From NCBI GenBank assembly GCA_009617715.1, contig VTFK01000346.1, positions 496,001 through 560,000 of the forward strand: a stretch of DNA of 64,000 nt. Reading direction: 5' to 3'. Position numbers and translations under genes: made by a program. This stretch comes from Plectrocnemia conspersa. Its lineage: Eukaryota > Arthropoda > Insecta > Trichoptera > Polycentropodidae. The notes beneath the pieces were generated by a model. The model saw only the letters and a program-made list of their open reading frames with translations, did no database searches and had not been told where the DNA came from. Every line of letters begins with the position of its first letter. Within the stretch, counting starts at the first letter, position 1. Below are positions 47,691 to 61,639 of the stretch, piece after piece.

Positions 47691-48017
47691 ATTGCTAAAT
47701 TCCGATTTCTAAAATACAAAAACTCTAAAATCCATATAGGATTCGAAATAAGATCTTTTAGGTCTTTTATCAGCGACTTATACCACTTGTCTAGCATACT
47801 GGTATTAATAAACCACAACACAAAATTATTTTTTTAATGTAATCCATATATTTGAGTCAGCAAAAATATGCTAACTGCATCTTTTTTACAACAAAGATTC
47901 TTAGTCGTGTTGCATAATTTTTTTCTTTTGCTTTTTTACGTATGTCTCTATTTATCTGTGTATATATATATATGTGTATAAAGAAACATTCAGAAAGCGT
48001 ATTGCTTGTTTTCTTAC

Positions 48018-48208
48018 CGTTTTATTGCCCAGGTTTTTGATACGGCAGTTCAGGTAAGCAGTCTTTCCCAGCAGCGCTGTCACATTTTTGGAAGCCGCAA
48101 GATCGAAATGCGGCCCCCTGGGGCCCCCCGTCACGGAGCCCCCGAGGGTGTTCTCCACCCCCGCCTCCACCCCATCCTGCTTGCCACGGGACCTTTGCGC
48201 CGAATGAA
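48018..48208 (-). CDS. dpr9: dpr9-like exon: linker and first half of Ig domain 1
   Basis: DPR proteins are neuronal cell-surface Ig-domain proteins that bind DIP partners in synaptic specificity. This exon (191 bases, minus strand) has an acceptor ending TTTTAG at 48209-48210 and a donor GTAAGAA starting at 48017. It begins with two bases of a split codon and ends at phase 0. The first ~37 residues are a Gly- and charge-rich linker. Then come GPHFDLAASKNVTALLGK and TAYLNCRIKNLGNKT, the B-strand half of the Ig domain with its first disulfide Cys and two N-glycosylation sequons (NVT, NKT). The NVTALLGKTAYLNCR-type run is characteristic of the Dpr8/Dpr9 group. The exon joins in frame to 13255-13383 across a 34.6-kb intron. 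An upstream ATG in the same frame lies before the acceptor and is read here as intron. Assignment to dpr9 rather than another dpr rests on remembered family sequences. Confidence 0.85.
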
Positions 48209-48547
48209 CTAAAACAAACAAACAAAAAATGTTACCCATTTTACTATTTTAGCAGATCGGTGACTCAGCTCTGCAAAAGTTGAAAAAAACAAATATTTTA
48301 AAAAGTATTTATCAATATAAACTTTAAATAAATAAAATTGGTTTATTAATTAATATGTAAGTCAAACATTACAAAACATAACCATATTATAATAAATTAA
48401 TAGATTTGTACATAATCATCAGGGATGATTAAGAGTAAACGTCAATTAAAACAATGAAATGATTTTTTCTATATTGTTTAAATAAATTAAAAAATCTTTG
48501 CATAAAAAATGTTGTTAGTTATGAACTGAAAATGTATTTTATATATA

Positions 48548-49956
48548 CAGCCTTTGCCATTATAATGGGGCAACACCTAAAATGGTGTGTAACTCTTTAC
48601 CAGTGCATAGTCTGACCAAAATATTTTAGCAGATATTTTTAACTATAATTCTGAGAACTATACATAGAAATTTATCGTTTTAATTGTTCACTTGAGTTTT
48701 AAAAAGGGATTTAGTCTTGCTAAAGTGACCGTTATGTTCAGTTGCATGATTTCAGCTTATATATGTTGTTATAATTTTTTTTTTTTAATTTATTTTATTA
48801 ATAATGTATAAGCATTTAATAAATGGCAAAAAAAACGCAAATTAAGTCAAGCTAAAAGGGCTAATATAATTTTATTTTTGCATATAAATATATCAGAAAC
48901 TAATACACATAATAATTGTTTACAACACGCTGTTAAAAATGCTTTGTTTCTCACAAATCAAAGCAAAGAACTGAAAGAAAACCAAAGACAACTGCCCAGA
49001 AAGATCTAGTTTTGGTTCTCGAGTCTCTTAAAAATCTTCGGAAAATGCAAGTTGAGGGCCATTAATTTTTTCACGGAAGGTGAGAAGACAACTCAAAAAT
49101 ATAGGACTCAGAGGTTATAAAGGCGGACACAAACCGTGGATTTCAGAAATAAATAAAACTCGAAGGTTAGAGTGGGCCCGAAAACACTGAGATTAGACAT
49201 CTAAAGATTGAGCAAAAGTCATTAGGTTCGATAAAACCAACTTTAAGGTAATTTTAAATTAAAATTGGATAATATAAAAAAATATTAAAAACTTAATTTA
49301 TTAAAAATAATCATATTTTTTTAAAATAATCATACTTTTTCTTAAACAATATTTTTAAGATTTTGTGACCACGTAAAAAATAAAAATAAAAATATTTAAC
49401 TGATTACATAGTATCTAAAATCAAATATAATGGCGGAAGCGTTATGGCCCGGGGTTGCATAGCAGCAGTACCGGTAGAAAACCTGCACACTTGCGAGATT
49501 TGTAGACTTGAATGTGATATTAATATTTCAATGTCGGTATTTACTTGAATAGATTCCTACTAGAAAATATTTCCATGCACAGTTCACGCTAGCATCCGAT
49601 TCCGTGTCATACTTCGCTAAAAAGCAGGGTTTGGTTTGCGTCAAAGGGTTTGCCACTTTTAGAATGGCCTACTTATTCACCAGAACTTAATACTATAAAG
49701 CATTTATGGGCAAAATTAAAAGGAAAGGTTGTCCAACACAATTGCAAAGCAAAGAGCTGCGATAAAAATGGAATGGAGAAAATGCTCTCCGTCTACCTGC
49801 AAGTATATCAAAAAGGGTTGCAGCTGTAGTTATATCTAAGGGTAGGCCTACTTAATATTAAAAATAATATTAAAATAAACAGTGTAAGCAATCGTGATCA
49901 GATTTTTATTTATATTTACACATTTATTGGGGTGCCCATCTTTATGGCCAAGCCTG
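48548..49956 (+). mobile_element. Tc1-like DNA transposon with TA target duplication
   Basis: Left terminus CAGCCTTTGCCATTATAATG and right terminus (reverse complement) CAGGCTTGGCCATAAAGATG are inverted repeats. Each is flanked by TA (48546-48547; 49957-49958). The length is 1409 bp, normal for Tc1. It lies 340 bases upstream (gene direction) of exon 48018-48208. The transposase inside is dead, as listed separately. Confidence 0.85.
49090..49840 (+). pseudogene. Tc1 transposase remnant
   Basis: The frame reads GLRGYKGGHKPWISEINKT, then RRLEWARKH, TSKD and AKVIRFDKTNF (~49105-49240), the Tc1 linker and first catalytic Asp block. Near 49440 SVMARGCIAAVPVENL matches the VMVWGCFS region. Near 49655-49715 LEWPTYSPELNTIKHLWAK matches the WPSQSPDLNPIENLW block. 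There the third catalytic acidic residue, expected as E in IENLW, reads K. The second Asp block is scrambled by frameshifts. Confidence 0.85.
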
Positions 49957-50225
49957 TATATACATATGTACTGATTGCAAAATAGTAGTAATTCATTACA
50001 TTTTTGGTGGAATTAAATACACCATGAATATTATATAAATAAAAAATATTATTCTGCACGCTTTATTGCAATATATAATAAAATTTATATGCGACTAGTA
50101 ACATTGAAACACGAACTTTTACACAGTTCATATTGAATTTATTTATTTCTTACTATTCGGGTTTTATAATATAGAATAAATCTTTCACTATGCCATTAAG
50201 TATTTACAGAATCTGAATCGTTTCT
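49957..50225. other. AT-rich intron, nothing recognised
   Basis: Short stretch beyond the Tc1 right end; no feature. Confidence 0.5.
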
Positions 50226-50229
50226 AGAG

Positions 50230-50580
50230 TCTCAATTCAGATTTATGGAGTGACCTGGTGGTAGAAGGGTGGCGTTGGGTGGCTCGGGTGGTTGGAGCAC
50301 CTTTAAGATTAAGAGAGTCGTCAAGTGGTCATTTTGCAACTGTAATGAGCCGGCTTTGCGGCGGCTTTGGACGAAAGTCGTTTCAACTAACGTGGAACGA
50401 GTATTTGCTGAGATTAAAGTATTATTGCACGGGGTGATCCGGGAATTGCGTCGCGGCGAAAAGGATGGAATAATAGGAAGACGTTTAGCAGACTTTGGAA
50501 TCTTTTGTTAGCAGTTACCCGAGATGAGGGAGAAGGGCGTTTGAATGAGGTTAAGGCTCATTACTACGTGCGCTACAATG
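50230..50580. other. GC-richer island with 80-codon frame
   Basis: The sequence includes tgggtggctcgggtggttgg and aatgagccggctttgcggcg. Plus-strand frame 50269-50511 has no recognised domain. Candidate noncoding regulatory block. Confidence 0.3.
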
Positions 50581-52480
50581 CTTGCGTACCAAATATTAAC
50601 ATTATCATTTTAATATGTACTTAAACAGATTCTTAAATGCCTTCTGCTTTTTAAGACTTTGCGAAAGTGAGGAATATGCTTAGAAGATGACGATCATAAC
50701 GGTGGACCGAATATGGCAATGAAACGTGACTTTTTTTTATAAAATCGGTTTTGAACAGCCAATGATCTAGGATATGTTACGTCAAGCACTTAAGGGTACT
50801 TTCGAGGAAAGTGCTCATCGAATTCACAGTAGAGCCTCATAGAAGTCTGATTCTCGTAAAAGCAATATATGGATTTTTAATTTCTTCGTGGTAAATAACA
50901 ATTCATATGTACTTATTTTTTGTAATTTAAATCGTACTATACAGTCAACATATTTTATTCCTTACGTTAGTGGTCTTTATGTATTTTATATTTTTAGTGG
51001 TCCGCAGGTGTAAAAAAGTTAAGAAACATTGATATAAAACACACTTTAACTTTATGAGTTTAATTTTATGATAAACTACTCTTAAGTTTTATTTCTCTAA
51101 TAGCATAAGGTAGTCTTTAATAAATAAAAGCAGTTTTTAATATTTTATTATAGCGCAGTGTTACGTCTAAGACCTACTAGCGACATAAAACTTCAAAGTG
51201 CTGTAATTATCGTTCTTTGTGAAAAATTATTCATAAATGTATTTTTCACGTAATATATAGGATGTACCAAAACATAAATTATTAACGTAAAATCAAAATC
51301 TATTTGAGAGTGCTTTTAATAAAGATTTGTTTTAATACAATGTTGCTAGATATTAAATAAATAATAATAGTCAGAAAAAAAACATAAATAAAAAATATAT
51401 CCACAAATAAGGCTATTTCAACGTCATCCCTATCTATATATTTTTATAAAGAAAAGTCTCTTTACAAATAACCAAAAGGCTTCCTACAGTGTAAGACACA
51501 ATATTTTACTTGCATAAGCAGCTTATACAATTTTTAAATCTCATACATAAACATGTTGTTCACTGAATATTTTATTCAAAATATTGTCAACAAATTGAAA
51601 ATATTCTTTCTTAAATTATACAAATTCACACAGAATTTATGTTGTTTTATTAAGTTTTAATTTAATATTACTACAACAATTGTATAAAAAACATTTTGTT
51701 TTTTTAATAAAATTAAAACCAATCATAATTAAATTTTGTAAGCTTAGAAAAATGTAATATGTAACAAAAACCATTATAACTCGGAAAACGACAATGAATT
51801 GTGTATTAATAAAAATCGGCATAACACCCAGAGCTGCACAATAACCACACAGACTTGTATAAGCTATGAATTATCACAAAACTATTTAGGCTAATTTTTA
51901 TTTATTTAATTTTGAAACTCATCTAGAGAATAACTGATGGTCACATAGCTAATAAGCATTGTTTAAACTATACTTTGAAATTATTTTACTGTTATTTTAT
52001 ATTTTTTCTTTCTGCTATATGTACAATCTTATATAAAGAACTATTATAAAAGATGTAATTTTTTTTCCTATCAAAAATATGAATACTCGAAAATCAGTAG
52101 ATAGATAGCAGACAGTCACTCATCATCAATTGATACTACTTCTTCAATGAAGACTTTCAGATCAAAGATTTTTGAGAGGGTGGTAATGAAAAATAATAAG
52201 ATATTACTATAAGGCTGTTAGTAAAATATTTGTGGCTCATTAAATACATTTCTGACTCTTAAAACAAAACATGCAAATAATTGTACCGAAAAATATTATT
52301 ATCGTAATACAGTGAGGTAAAAATGTTTTTATAGTATTTCTAAGAAAATATTTTTATTGACTAATATTAAAATTAAAATATTCAAGTGAAATATGCTGAT
52401 CTTATAAAAAAGCCAATATTATGTTTTTTTTTATTTTTTTTATTTTATAAATTGCATGGTAATTTTATTTTCTAGCACAG
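50581..52480. other. AT-rich intron, nothing recognised
   Basis: Low-complexity DNA with no supported element across 1.9 kb. Confidence 0.5.
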
Positions 52481-52489
52481 CACTAAAAC

Positions 52490-52940
52490 AAAGGTGTGAC
52501 AAGCACGATGCTTAGGTGCGACACGAGAAGGTGCGTCCCGTCGTATTTTAATAAATTTTTATTTGGGTGTTATATTTTATGAAATATTATATTATATTTG
52601 AATTTGAAGTATATTGCGTTCTATCGAAATAAACTCTGTACATCAAAGGAAACAGTTTTTTGTTGTTGAAAGTATATAGAATTTTAGCGTCGGTCGTATC
52701 GATTCCCGGCCGTTTTACCCAATTTTGCCAAAGAAAAGAAAATAAATGAAATATGGTTTCGCGTCGGTCGCAGAGAAACACGAAATTTTCGCCGCTTGTC
52801 TTAAGCACATCTCGCGGCCGGGATTTTCTTTTTGACAAAACAAGCTTTTCCTTTTATATTTATTAAGGCTTCGCAAGGGGAGCGCTGGTACAATCGCCCT
52901 AGGGGTATTGCGTTTGGTTGCCGTGAGCGTATTCATTACT
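52490..52940. other. CpG-bearing island
   Basis: It contains repeated GCGTCGGTCG (52690, 52762) and CGGCCGGGATTTTC, with gtgcgacacgagaaggtgcg near 52515. Minus-strand frames overlap without a domain. Candidate regulatory DNA. Confidence 0.3.
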
Positions 52941-53144
52941 GAAAATTAATGTCCACAATGAAAATTCATGACCTATGCAAATTAAAAACGTAGTTTTATC
53001 ATAAGCCATGTTTATTTTTATTAAAAATTAAAGTTATCAATATTTATATACACAAATAAAGTAAAAATCGAAAAAAAAATTATCATCATCATAATTTTAT
53101 TCAATGTCATGATTGCCATTGTATACTTATTCTCATCATGTTTT

Positions 53145-54211
53145 ATGCTTGCACTACTCTCTGGAAGTTGTCCGATTTGTAGTTCAACTGAAGTCGGCCA
53201 AGGTCGCCGACTTCCGAGTAGCGGCCACACTGCCACAAATTTCATATGCCGTCCTGACGGCGGGCGTGAATGACGTACGCACGGCGGCTGCTGTCATGGA
53301 TTATTTGCGCGCGATCGAAAAATGTGCCAAATAATCGCAATTTTTTAATTGTCATATTATTAAAATTACGTTACTGATATTTATAAAAGTTTGTGTGTGC
53401 ACTCACCAATACAATATCAGTGAAAACTTTTCGGTCGTAAATATTAAATTTACGCAAAATATTTGTCGGCTTTTGCAAAATGCCATAAGGCATAAAAATG
53501 ATACTTCAGAATACGAACACCACATCTGTGACTATCTTAGAATTTGTCGCCTTCGATTCTAAATAATAATTCGTTATGGTGTGACATTTATATAAGCCGA
53601 TCTAGGAAAATAAATAAGGATATTCGAAACGATTTTTTTTAACAAAATCAAGTACTACTTATTATTTTTTAATTATTTAATTTTATATGAAAAAAATATA
53701 ATAACGATATTTGTTAAAAGAATATACTATCAAAAATATAATTAATCTCTTTTGGTGCCCTAAAATATTCAAAGATGTCAGTAAGAGTCTGTTGAAGTCC
53801 CCGATAAGCATGTGGTATTATAACTTGACCACGTGACCACGATGCAGCGCTCGTCATGCGTGTTGACCATAGGACGCCTACGCGCATACTGAAATTGAGC
53901 CGAGTTACTCGTTCTATTTTAGTTTGCGAAAAACTATATCATTATCTCTCTCACTCTCGTCACTTGACACGCAAAAGAGCGAAAGGGAAGTATCTCACCG
54001 CTCGCGTTGGAAAGAGCAGCTCTAACTTCGGTCCATTTGCCAACAATGTTCGGAAGCGCTCGAAGCTGGCCAAGTCGACTGAATTACCTCCACTTGACCT
54101 CTCGTTCTAGACAACTTCCGAGAGATTTTAGACCGAACTCGACCGAAGTAGCCCACTATATCCTCCGTCCTTGGCCAACTTTGACCAACATCCAGAGAGT
54201 AGTGCAGGCAT
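53145..54211. mobile_element. Non-autonomous DNA transposon with ATGYCTGCACTAC termini, copy 2
   Basis: Left end ATGCTTGCACTACTCTCTGG and right end (reverse complement) ATGCCTGCACTACTCTCTGG are inverted repeats. The body is collinear with 15790-16823, including gaacaccacatctgtgact, cgttatggtgtgacattta and the gtatctcaccgctcgcg module. Small indels, such as an extra gacgcctacgcg near 53873, distinguish the copies. High similarity suggests more recent activity than the LINEs. Confidence 0.8.
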
Positions 54212-56520
54212 TCAAGTTTATTATATAGATTGACTACGTACAACGATAATCAGCATATGGCACAACACATAATACACACTTCATAAATTGCATTCTAATT
54301 TTTAATTTATTTTTTAAACATTACTAGGGATGGGTGTTGTGAGATATTAATAACTATTACTCATATAAAAATCTTAATACATCAACATGTAAAACTGTGC
54401 ATCTATATATTACAAGGTACTTTTAAAAAAATATTTTTTTTAAATTATCATAATATCTACATTGAAAATAAAAAAAAAAAATGAATATAAAAAAAGAACA
54501 ATACTACATACATGACACATACAGTATTGTTTATAATTTGCTTATTTTATACATTACAATCGAGTGAAGGAGTTTTATGATAGTTCAGAATTTGTTGGCA
54601 AAACTCCTACATTTGATGAGGAAATTATGTGAGTATTTTATTATTAGGTATAATATTATATGAAAGTTAACTTGTACGGTTTGTCAGCTCGCATTATCAA
54701 TGGTTACTGCCTGCGGTGTAATATAATTCACTGCCAAATTTTAGTTTTGCAAATTTAGCACAGCCATAAAGCTTTGCGTCATTTGAATTACCGAAAATAA
54801 ACAACGCCACAGAATTTCAACGTCAATTAAAATTATTATATATTATAATATATCATAATATATAATATATAAATTTAATATATGTTTTATGAATAATAAT
54901 ATAAGGCAATGTATAAATCTATACATATTTTTATGTTGTATAATAAAAAATATTTACAGCTGTTATTTATTTTATTGCATAACCAAATGGCCGCAATATA
55001 CAATAAATAGATACAGATCTACGTTTATAAATGTATATATATTAAACACCTGTTATTGTTTTTGTCGCTTTTACAAGACGTAAAACTGGTAGTGTCTAAT
55101 GCCTAACGGCCGTGTAATTGAGGGCGATAGACCAATCACCTGCGAAATTGTAATTGGCAAAACCTTGGCAAGATCGGTATTGGTTTGGCTTTCTTAATAC
55201 TTGTGGTGAAATTACAACCACAAATTGTAAATCTATGTGTTGAATATTGGATTTATACTATAATACGTAAATAATACTTCAACACATATACCCCACCGGA
55301 TGTTATGGTTAGAGATGATTAGAACTTTCGAATATAAATACACTAACTTTATAAATATGAGCTATTTAAATCAATCAAATAATAATTTTTATTGAGGGAT
55401 TATTGAATTGTTAAACGTGAGAAAAACGTAATTTTTTTATTATTTTATACTAAAATTATTAGTTAGGCTATGTAACAATCAACTACAATATAATTAATTC
55501 AACATAAAAAAAATTAGTTGCATTTGTAAATGGGTATTGGATTTCTTGTTATTGTTTTATTCTTATAAATTATTAATATATTTTAATGAAATTTTTTGCT
55601 ATACTTTTTTTTATATTATGTAAAATCTAAAAAAGCTTGAAAAATACTTGTTTTTATTACAATTTCTCAGCAATATTCAATATTGCTCTATTTCTTCTTA
55701 TACATTTTTAAAGATGTTCGTTTTTTGAACACTATTATTTAGTATTCTAAGAATACATTCAAATCAATTCTTCAAAATGGCTCGCGAAGAGTGACTAAAA
55801 ATAAATTTCAATACAACACAATAACAATATTAATATATTCCGTCCATTTATATTATATGTATAAAATATATTTTCATTTGCGAGAGTACAATGTATTATT
55901 CATGAACGTTATTTATTTATTTATTACGACAAAAACAGCAATATAAAGCAATCCCTACCCTTAGTGAAGGACGGCTCCTCTCAATTCTAATGTAAGTATT
56001 TCACAATATTGTGTTTGCATATTTTATTTGATATTGGTTTCCCTGTTTCACGAAACATGACTTGATTTTTAATAAAGTCAATGAATTGAGGCATTTTCTA
56101 ATATTTAATTTATGACCAAATACTGTGATTAGTAAAAGTGCCAAATATTTTATTTGTATAAAATTTTGATATTTGAAATTTATAGATGATGTAGTTTTAT
56201 GATTGTTTACATTATTTCTCTTTATCTTATGACGTTAACTGTAATTGTTTTCAAATTGATTTTTTTAACAGTTAATATAGAAATTATAAAAAAATAATCT
56301 AAAGTTATTTATTATTAAATTATAATGCATAGCAATTAAATATGCGACGCGAATAACGTTGTACGTCTTAAATACGTAAATTAACTTTACAACAGGTAAA
56401 AAATTTTTTTAAAGATTTACATATGTTCATTTTTGCATTTTATTAATATTATATTTTACAATTTATTCATCAGAAAGTTTTTTCATACTTAACTAGTATT
56501 AAATTTTGTCAATAACATAT
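54212..56520. other. Intron; GC-richer patch at 55085-55210
   Basis: 54830-54890 is a dense TA/AT-rich stretch. 55085-55210 holds single-copy GC-richer sequence with gtgtaattgagggcgatag and cgaaattgtaattggc (homeodomain-type TAATTG cores), possibly regulatory. No gene or element was recognised elsewhere. Confidence 0.35.
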
Positions 56521-56524
56521 CCAA

Positions 56525-57905
56525 TTTTTATTTTATTTTATTTTATTTTTTTTAGATTAAATTGAGACCATCGTGGCCTAACAGGTTACCCCAATGCGCC
56601 ACGATGGTCGAAAATAAATTTTAAATTTATTAAAACATAAAAAACGTATACATACATAAATATAACAATACTTAAACATAACAAAAAATTATAAAATATC
56701 AAAATTAAATGATACAAACTAGATCAGATCCTCGTAGCTAACACTAAATAAGTCAATATGTAATGCCAGCGTATTAAGGAGCCGGATGGCCACAGCTATA
56801 GGCGAGACGGCAAGTGTCCTAGCCCTAACGGCCATCAAAAGAGGTAGCGATCGTGATTCTCGAAAATGTTCTGGAACTCAAAACTGGAATTCCTTGAGAA
56901 TAGCTGGATTGTCGACAGCACCTTTTAGTAATTTGAAAAAAAATCTTAGCGACATACAGCTTTCTGCAAGAACTCAGCGAATCATATCCCAACGCTCCTA
57001 AAAGAAAGGCGCTGGGATATAAGTACGGATAATAACCAAATGTCCTTTTGCAAAGGTATCTTAAATACCTTTTTTAAATTTTTCTTACTGAAAGTGAATA
57101 TTTGGCTATTCGGGGATTCCAAATTATAGATCTCGATTCAAGAATGCTACGAACTAATGTGTCATAGAGGATGCGAATAACTGACGGATCGTCAAAGTGA
57201 AAGGCATTCCTCATAACAAAGCCGAGCATCTTGGAAGATTTATCACAGACGTCGTGTATGTGTAGAGAGAACCTCCATTTGCTCTCAAAAGTGATTCCGA
57301 GATCTTTAGTGGAAGTTTCTCTAGTCAAAATGGTGTCTAGTCACCGATATGGTAGAAATAAGCAGATGGCGAACTTGATCGAGAAAATGACACAGTATGG
57401 CACTTTCCGACACTAAAGGGCAGACGGTTAACGGAAGCCTATCTCCACAGAGAGTCTAAATCACTTTGTAGAGATAAGTCCACAACAGATCAAATGCATT
57501 TATATAATTTTAAATCATCTGCGTACAGAAGAAAACTTGAATTTTTAATTGCTGTATTTATGTCATTAATAAATAACATAAAAAGCAGAGGTCCCAGATT
57601 GGATCCTTGAGGAACCCCCGAAGGGGTAAATATTTTTTTGACAATCGGCCACCATAGGCTACAAACTGTCTATGATTGCTTAAATAACTAGAGAATAATC
57701 GAGTTAAATTATCTGAGCAACCGAAGTTCGACAATTTTTTTAATAATAACCTATGAAAAACTTTGTCAAAGGCTTTCTCAAAATCTGTATACACGACGTC
57801 TACTTGAATTCCCGCATCGAGAGAAGTTGTCGCCGTTTTGGTGAACGACAGAAGGTTAGTAACAGTGGAACGGGCAAGACGAAACCCGTAATTGTGGAAT
57901 AACGT
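56525..57905 (-). pseudogene. LINE (same family as 7880-9640) RT, copy C, 5'-truncated
   Basis: Minus strand, 5' to 3': GFRLARSTVTNLLSF-like start near 57895, motif A VYTDFEKAFDKVFHRLLLK (57700-57790), SYLSNHRQFVAYGGRLSKK, a motif B region split by a frameshift, then STKDLGITFESKWRFSLHI and DDPSVIRILYDTLVRSIL (57074-57328). The C-terminal part follows, with the 3' hairpin at 56566-56609 and a (TAAAA)n tail (56525-56554 as TTTTA on the plus strand). Truncation at the 5' side and the simple-repeat tail fit target-primed integration. Several frameshifts make it nonfunctional. Confidence 0.85.
56566..56609 (-). repeat. LINE 3'-terminal hairpin (copy C), perfect 12-bp stem
   Basis: GACCATCGTGGC (56566-56577) and GCCACGATGGTC (56598-56609) pair perfectly with a 20-base loop. 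Copies B and 20085-20128 each have one mismatch at the same stem position. Confidence 0.8.
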
Positions 57906-58655
57906 AAGTTATGATGTTGTAAGGTTGTTCCACTGTATGACAGGAAGTACCTATGGATTATTTATAACGTTTGTCGAAAACTTATCTACTAATACATAAT
58001 TTTAAAATTTAATATATAATAATAGTGGTCTGTTAAGAAGATTAAATAAAAAATATTTAAAAACGATACTTTTTTAAGAAAACAACGAATTATAAATTAA
58101 AAACGTTACATTTTTTTATACTAAATATTTTTTTATTTGCCGTTAGATAGTTTGCTGACACCAGTTTTTTTTATATTTTGAAAAAGTTAGTTGAAATCGC
58201 AGAATCCTTCATATAACGTTATTCAATCAAAATCGCAATTCGGACAACGTTATTCGCGTCGCATATTCAATTGTATAAATATTTGATATAGTCTATCGCA
58301 TTTTACTTTTGATCTAAAAAAAATATTACGTCACTAAATTTGCTTCGTTATTTTTAAAAAAACTATCGCTTAATAAGAGCAAAAAAAGTAGGTGTAGAAT
58401 TATTTTAATTTTATTAAAATAAAAGCTATAGGAAGTTTTGTAAGCACTGCTCCTATAAAATTTACTTGATATGCTTATTTTTTTTTGATATAATAGTATT
58501 TCAATTAACATAAAATCATTGTAAAATTACACTACAATATTATTTGACATACCTAATAAATCTTAACATTGTTGCGATTTTATTATTTTAATTAATATAC
58601 TCTTAGTAAATTGTCAAGCATATATTTAAATTGCATTTGTATGATGCAATTTTAT
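57906..58655. other. AT-rich intron, nothing recognised
   Basis: No repeat or frame is supported beyond the 5' end of LINE copy C. Confidence 0.5.
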
Positions 58656-58664
58656 TATATCCTA

Positions 58665-58886
58665 TGCAGTGGCGTAGCCATGGTGGGGTGAGGGGGCGGG
58701 CCGCCCCGGGCGGCACTTGCTTGGAGGCGGTATATTTGCGATGGGATCGTCTAGTGTGGTACTTAACTCTAAATTACACTAAAATATAATTAATTATTTA
58801 TTTATTAAAATGATGATTTTATGACCATGCAAAAAATGTATATGGTGGGCGGCAATTTTAAGGATCGCCCCGGGCACCACTATGCG
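58665..58886 (+). mobile_element. GC-armed MITE, copy 2
   Basis: The element (222 bp) is bounded by a 9-base direct repeat TATATCCTA at 58656-58664 and 58887-58895, consistent with a target duplication. Termini TGCAGTGGCG and CACCACTATGCG are imperfect inverted repeats. The arm GGGGCGGGCCGCCCCGGGCG is itself a strong hairpin. It is homologous, inverted, to 4798-5054. An 8-9 bp duplication and CAGTG-type end suggest hAT, not proven. Confidence 0.65.
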
Positions 58887-58895
58887 TATATCCTA

Positions 58896-59250
58896 AGCGA
58901 ATTTTTTTTTTTCTAAAATGTCTTTAAAACTCTCTTTGGTAGTTGCAAAACAAGTATGTGTTGTTTAAAGTCAGACTAAAATAAGTTTAATATTTTTGGG
59001 TGAAATTTTTCTTAATTACATTAAATAATGTAGTATTTTGTTAAACGATGTTAATTTGTTAGATTTAGTAAAAATATAACCTAACAGGAAAAAATATTAT
59101 ACATTATCATGTTTTGCTTTTATGTCGCGCTCTAATATGTTTTTTAAGATAATATGAAATTTTTACTTAAATTATCCTACATTTGGTTAAATTGTAGCAG
59201 TGAGCGTATAAAATAAGGGATAACAAAATATCATATTAAAATCCATGTGG
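58896..59250. other. AT-rich intron, nothing recognised
   Basis: No feature is supported. Confidence 0.5.
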
Positions 59251-59259
59251 TCTTTCATC

Positions 59260-59560
59260 GATAATTTTTCGTCACCGAAGTAAACAACCAATAAAAGTCT
59301 GCTGTATTTAAATTTTTACATGGGGCTACCACTCGTCGCAATCGGCATAATGATGTTGTTTTATGGACGGCCACCCTTTTAACCATCCCACTGCCGCAGC
59401 CACCCCACCAGCATTCGAACGACCCTTTCCGAGGAAGAAAACAGATTTGTACAAAAGTTTTGAATGCTTTCAATGATAAGCCGGCGTCGCGTATTTTTGA
59501 TGGCGAATGACTTTTCCGAGGGCTTCCAGTGGGGTGGGTGTGACAAAAAGGAATGAAAAA
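59260..59560. other. GC-richer island
   Basis: The sequence includes gccgcagccaccccaccagc and aagccggcgtcgcgtatttt. The minus-strand frame 59255-59473 shows no domain, signal peptide or splice context that would make it an upstream dpr exon. Confidence 0.3.
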
Positions 59561-61623
<2,063 letters not shown>

Positions 61624-61639
61624 TAATATATTTTTTTTT

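Larger units (their letters stand above)
13384..48017 (-). other. dpr9: 34.6-kb intron within the dpr9-like gene
   Basis: This is defined by the donor at 48016-48017 and the acceptor at 13384-13385, both consensus and phase 0. It splits the Ig1 domain just after the NKT sequon. The intron holds ITR elements, the 3'-tail/SINE repeat, piggyBac-like DNA, mariner and LINE fragments, simple repeats and many GC-rich islands, listed separately. Long first introns are typical of dpr and other neuronal adhesion genes, and often carry enhancers. Confidence 0.8.

Noticed and set aside
48209..48239. ATG-initiated, signal-peptide-like start (MGNIFCLFVLV) upstream of the 48 kb dpr exon
   Set aside because: The hydrophobic stretch is the translated pyrimidine-rich splice acceptor (tttgtttgtttgttttag), so the exon more likely starts at 48208.
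59255..59473. Possible upstream dpr exon (signal peptide) on the minus strand
   Set aside because: No signal-peptide profile, no consensus acceptor/donor pair with a compatible phase, and no DPR similarity.
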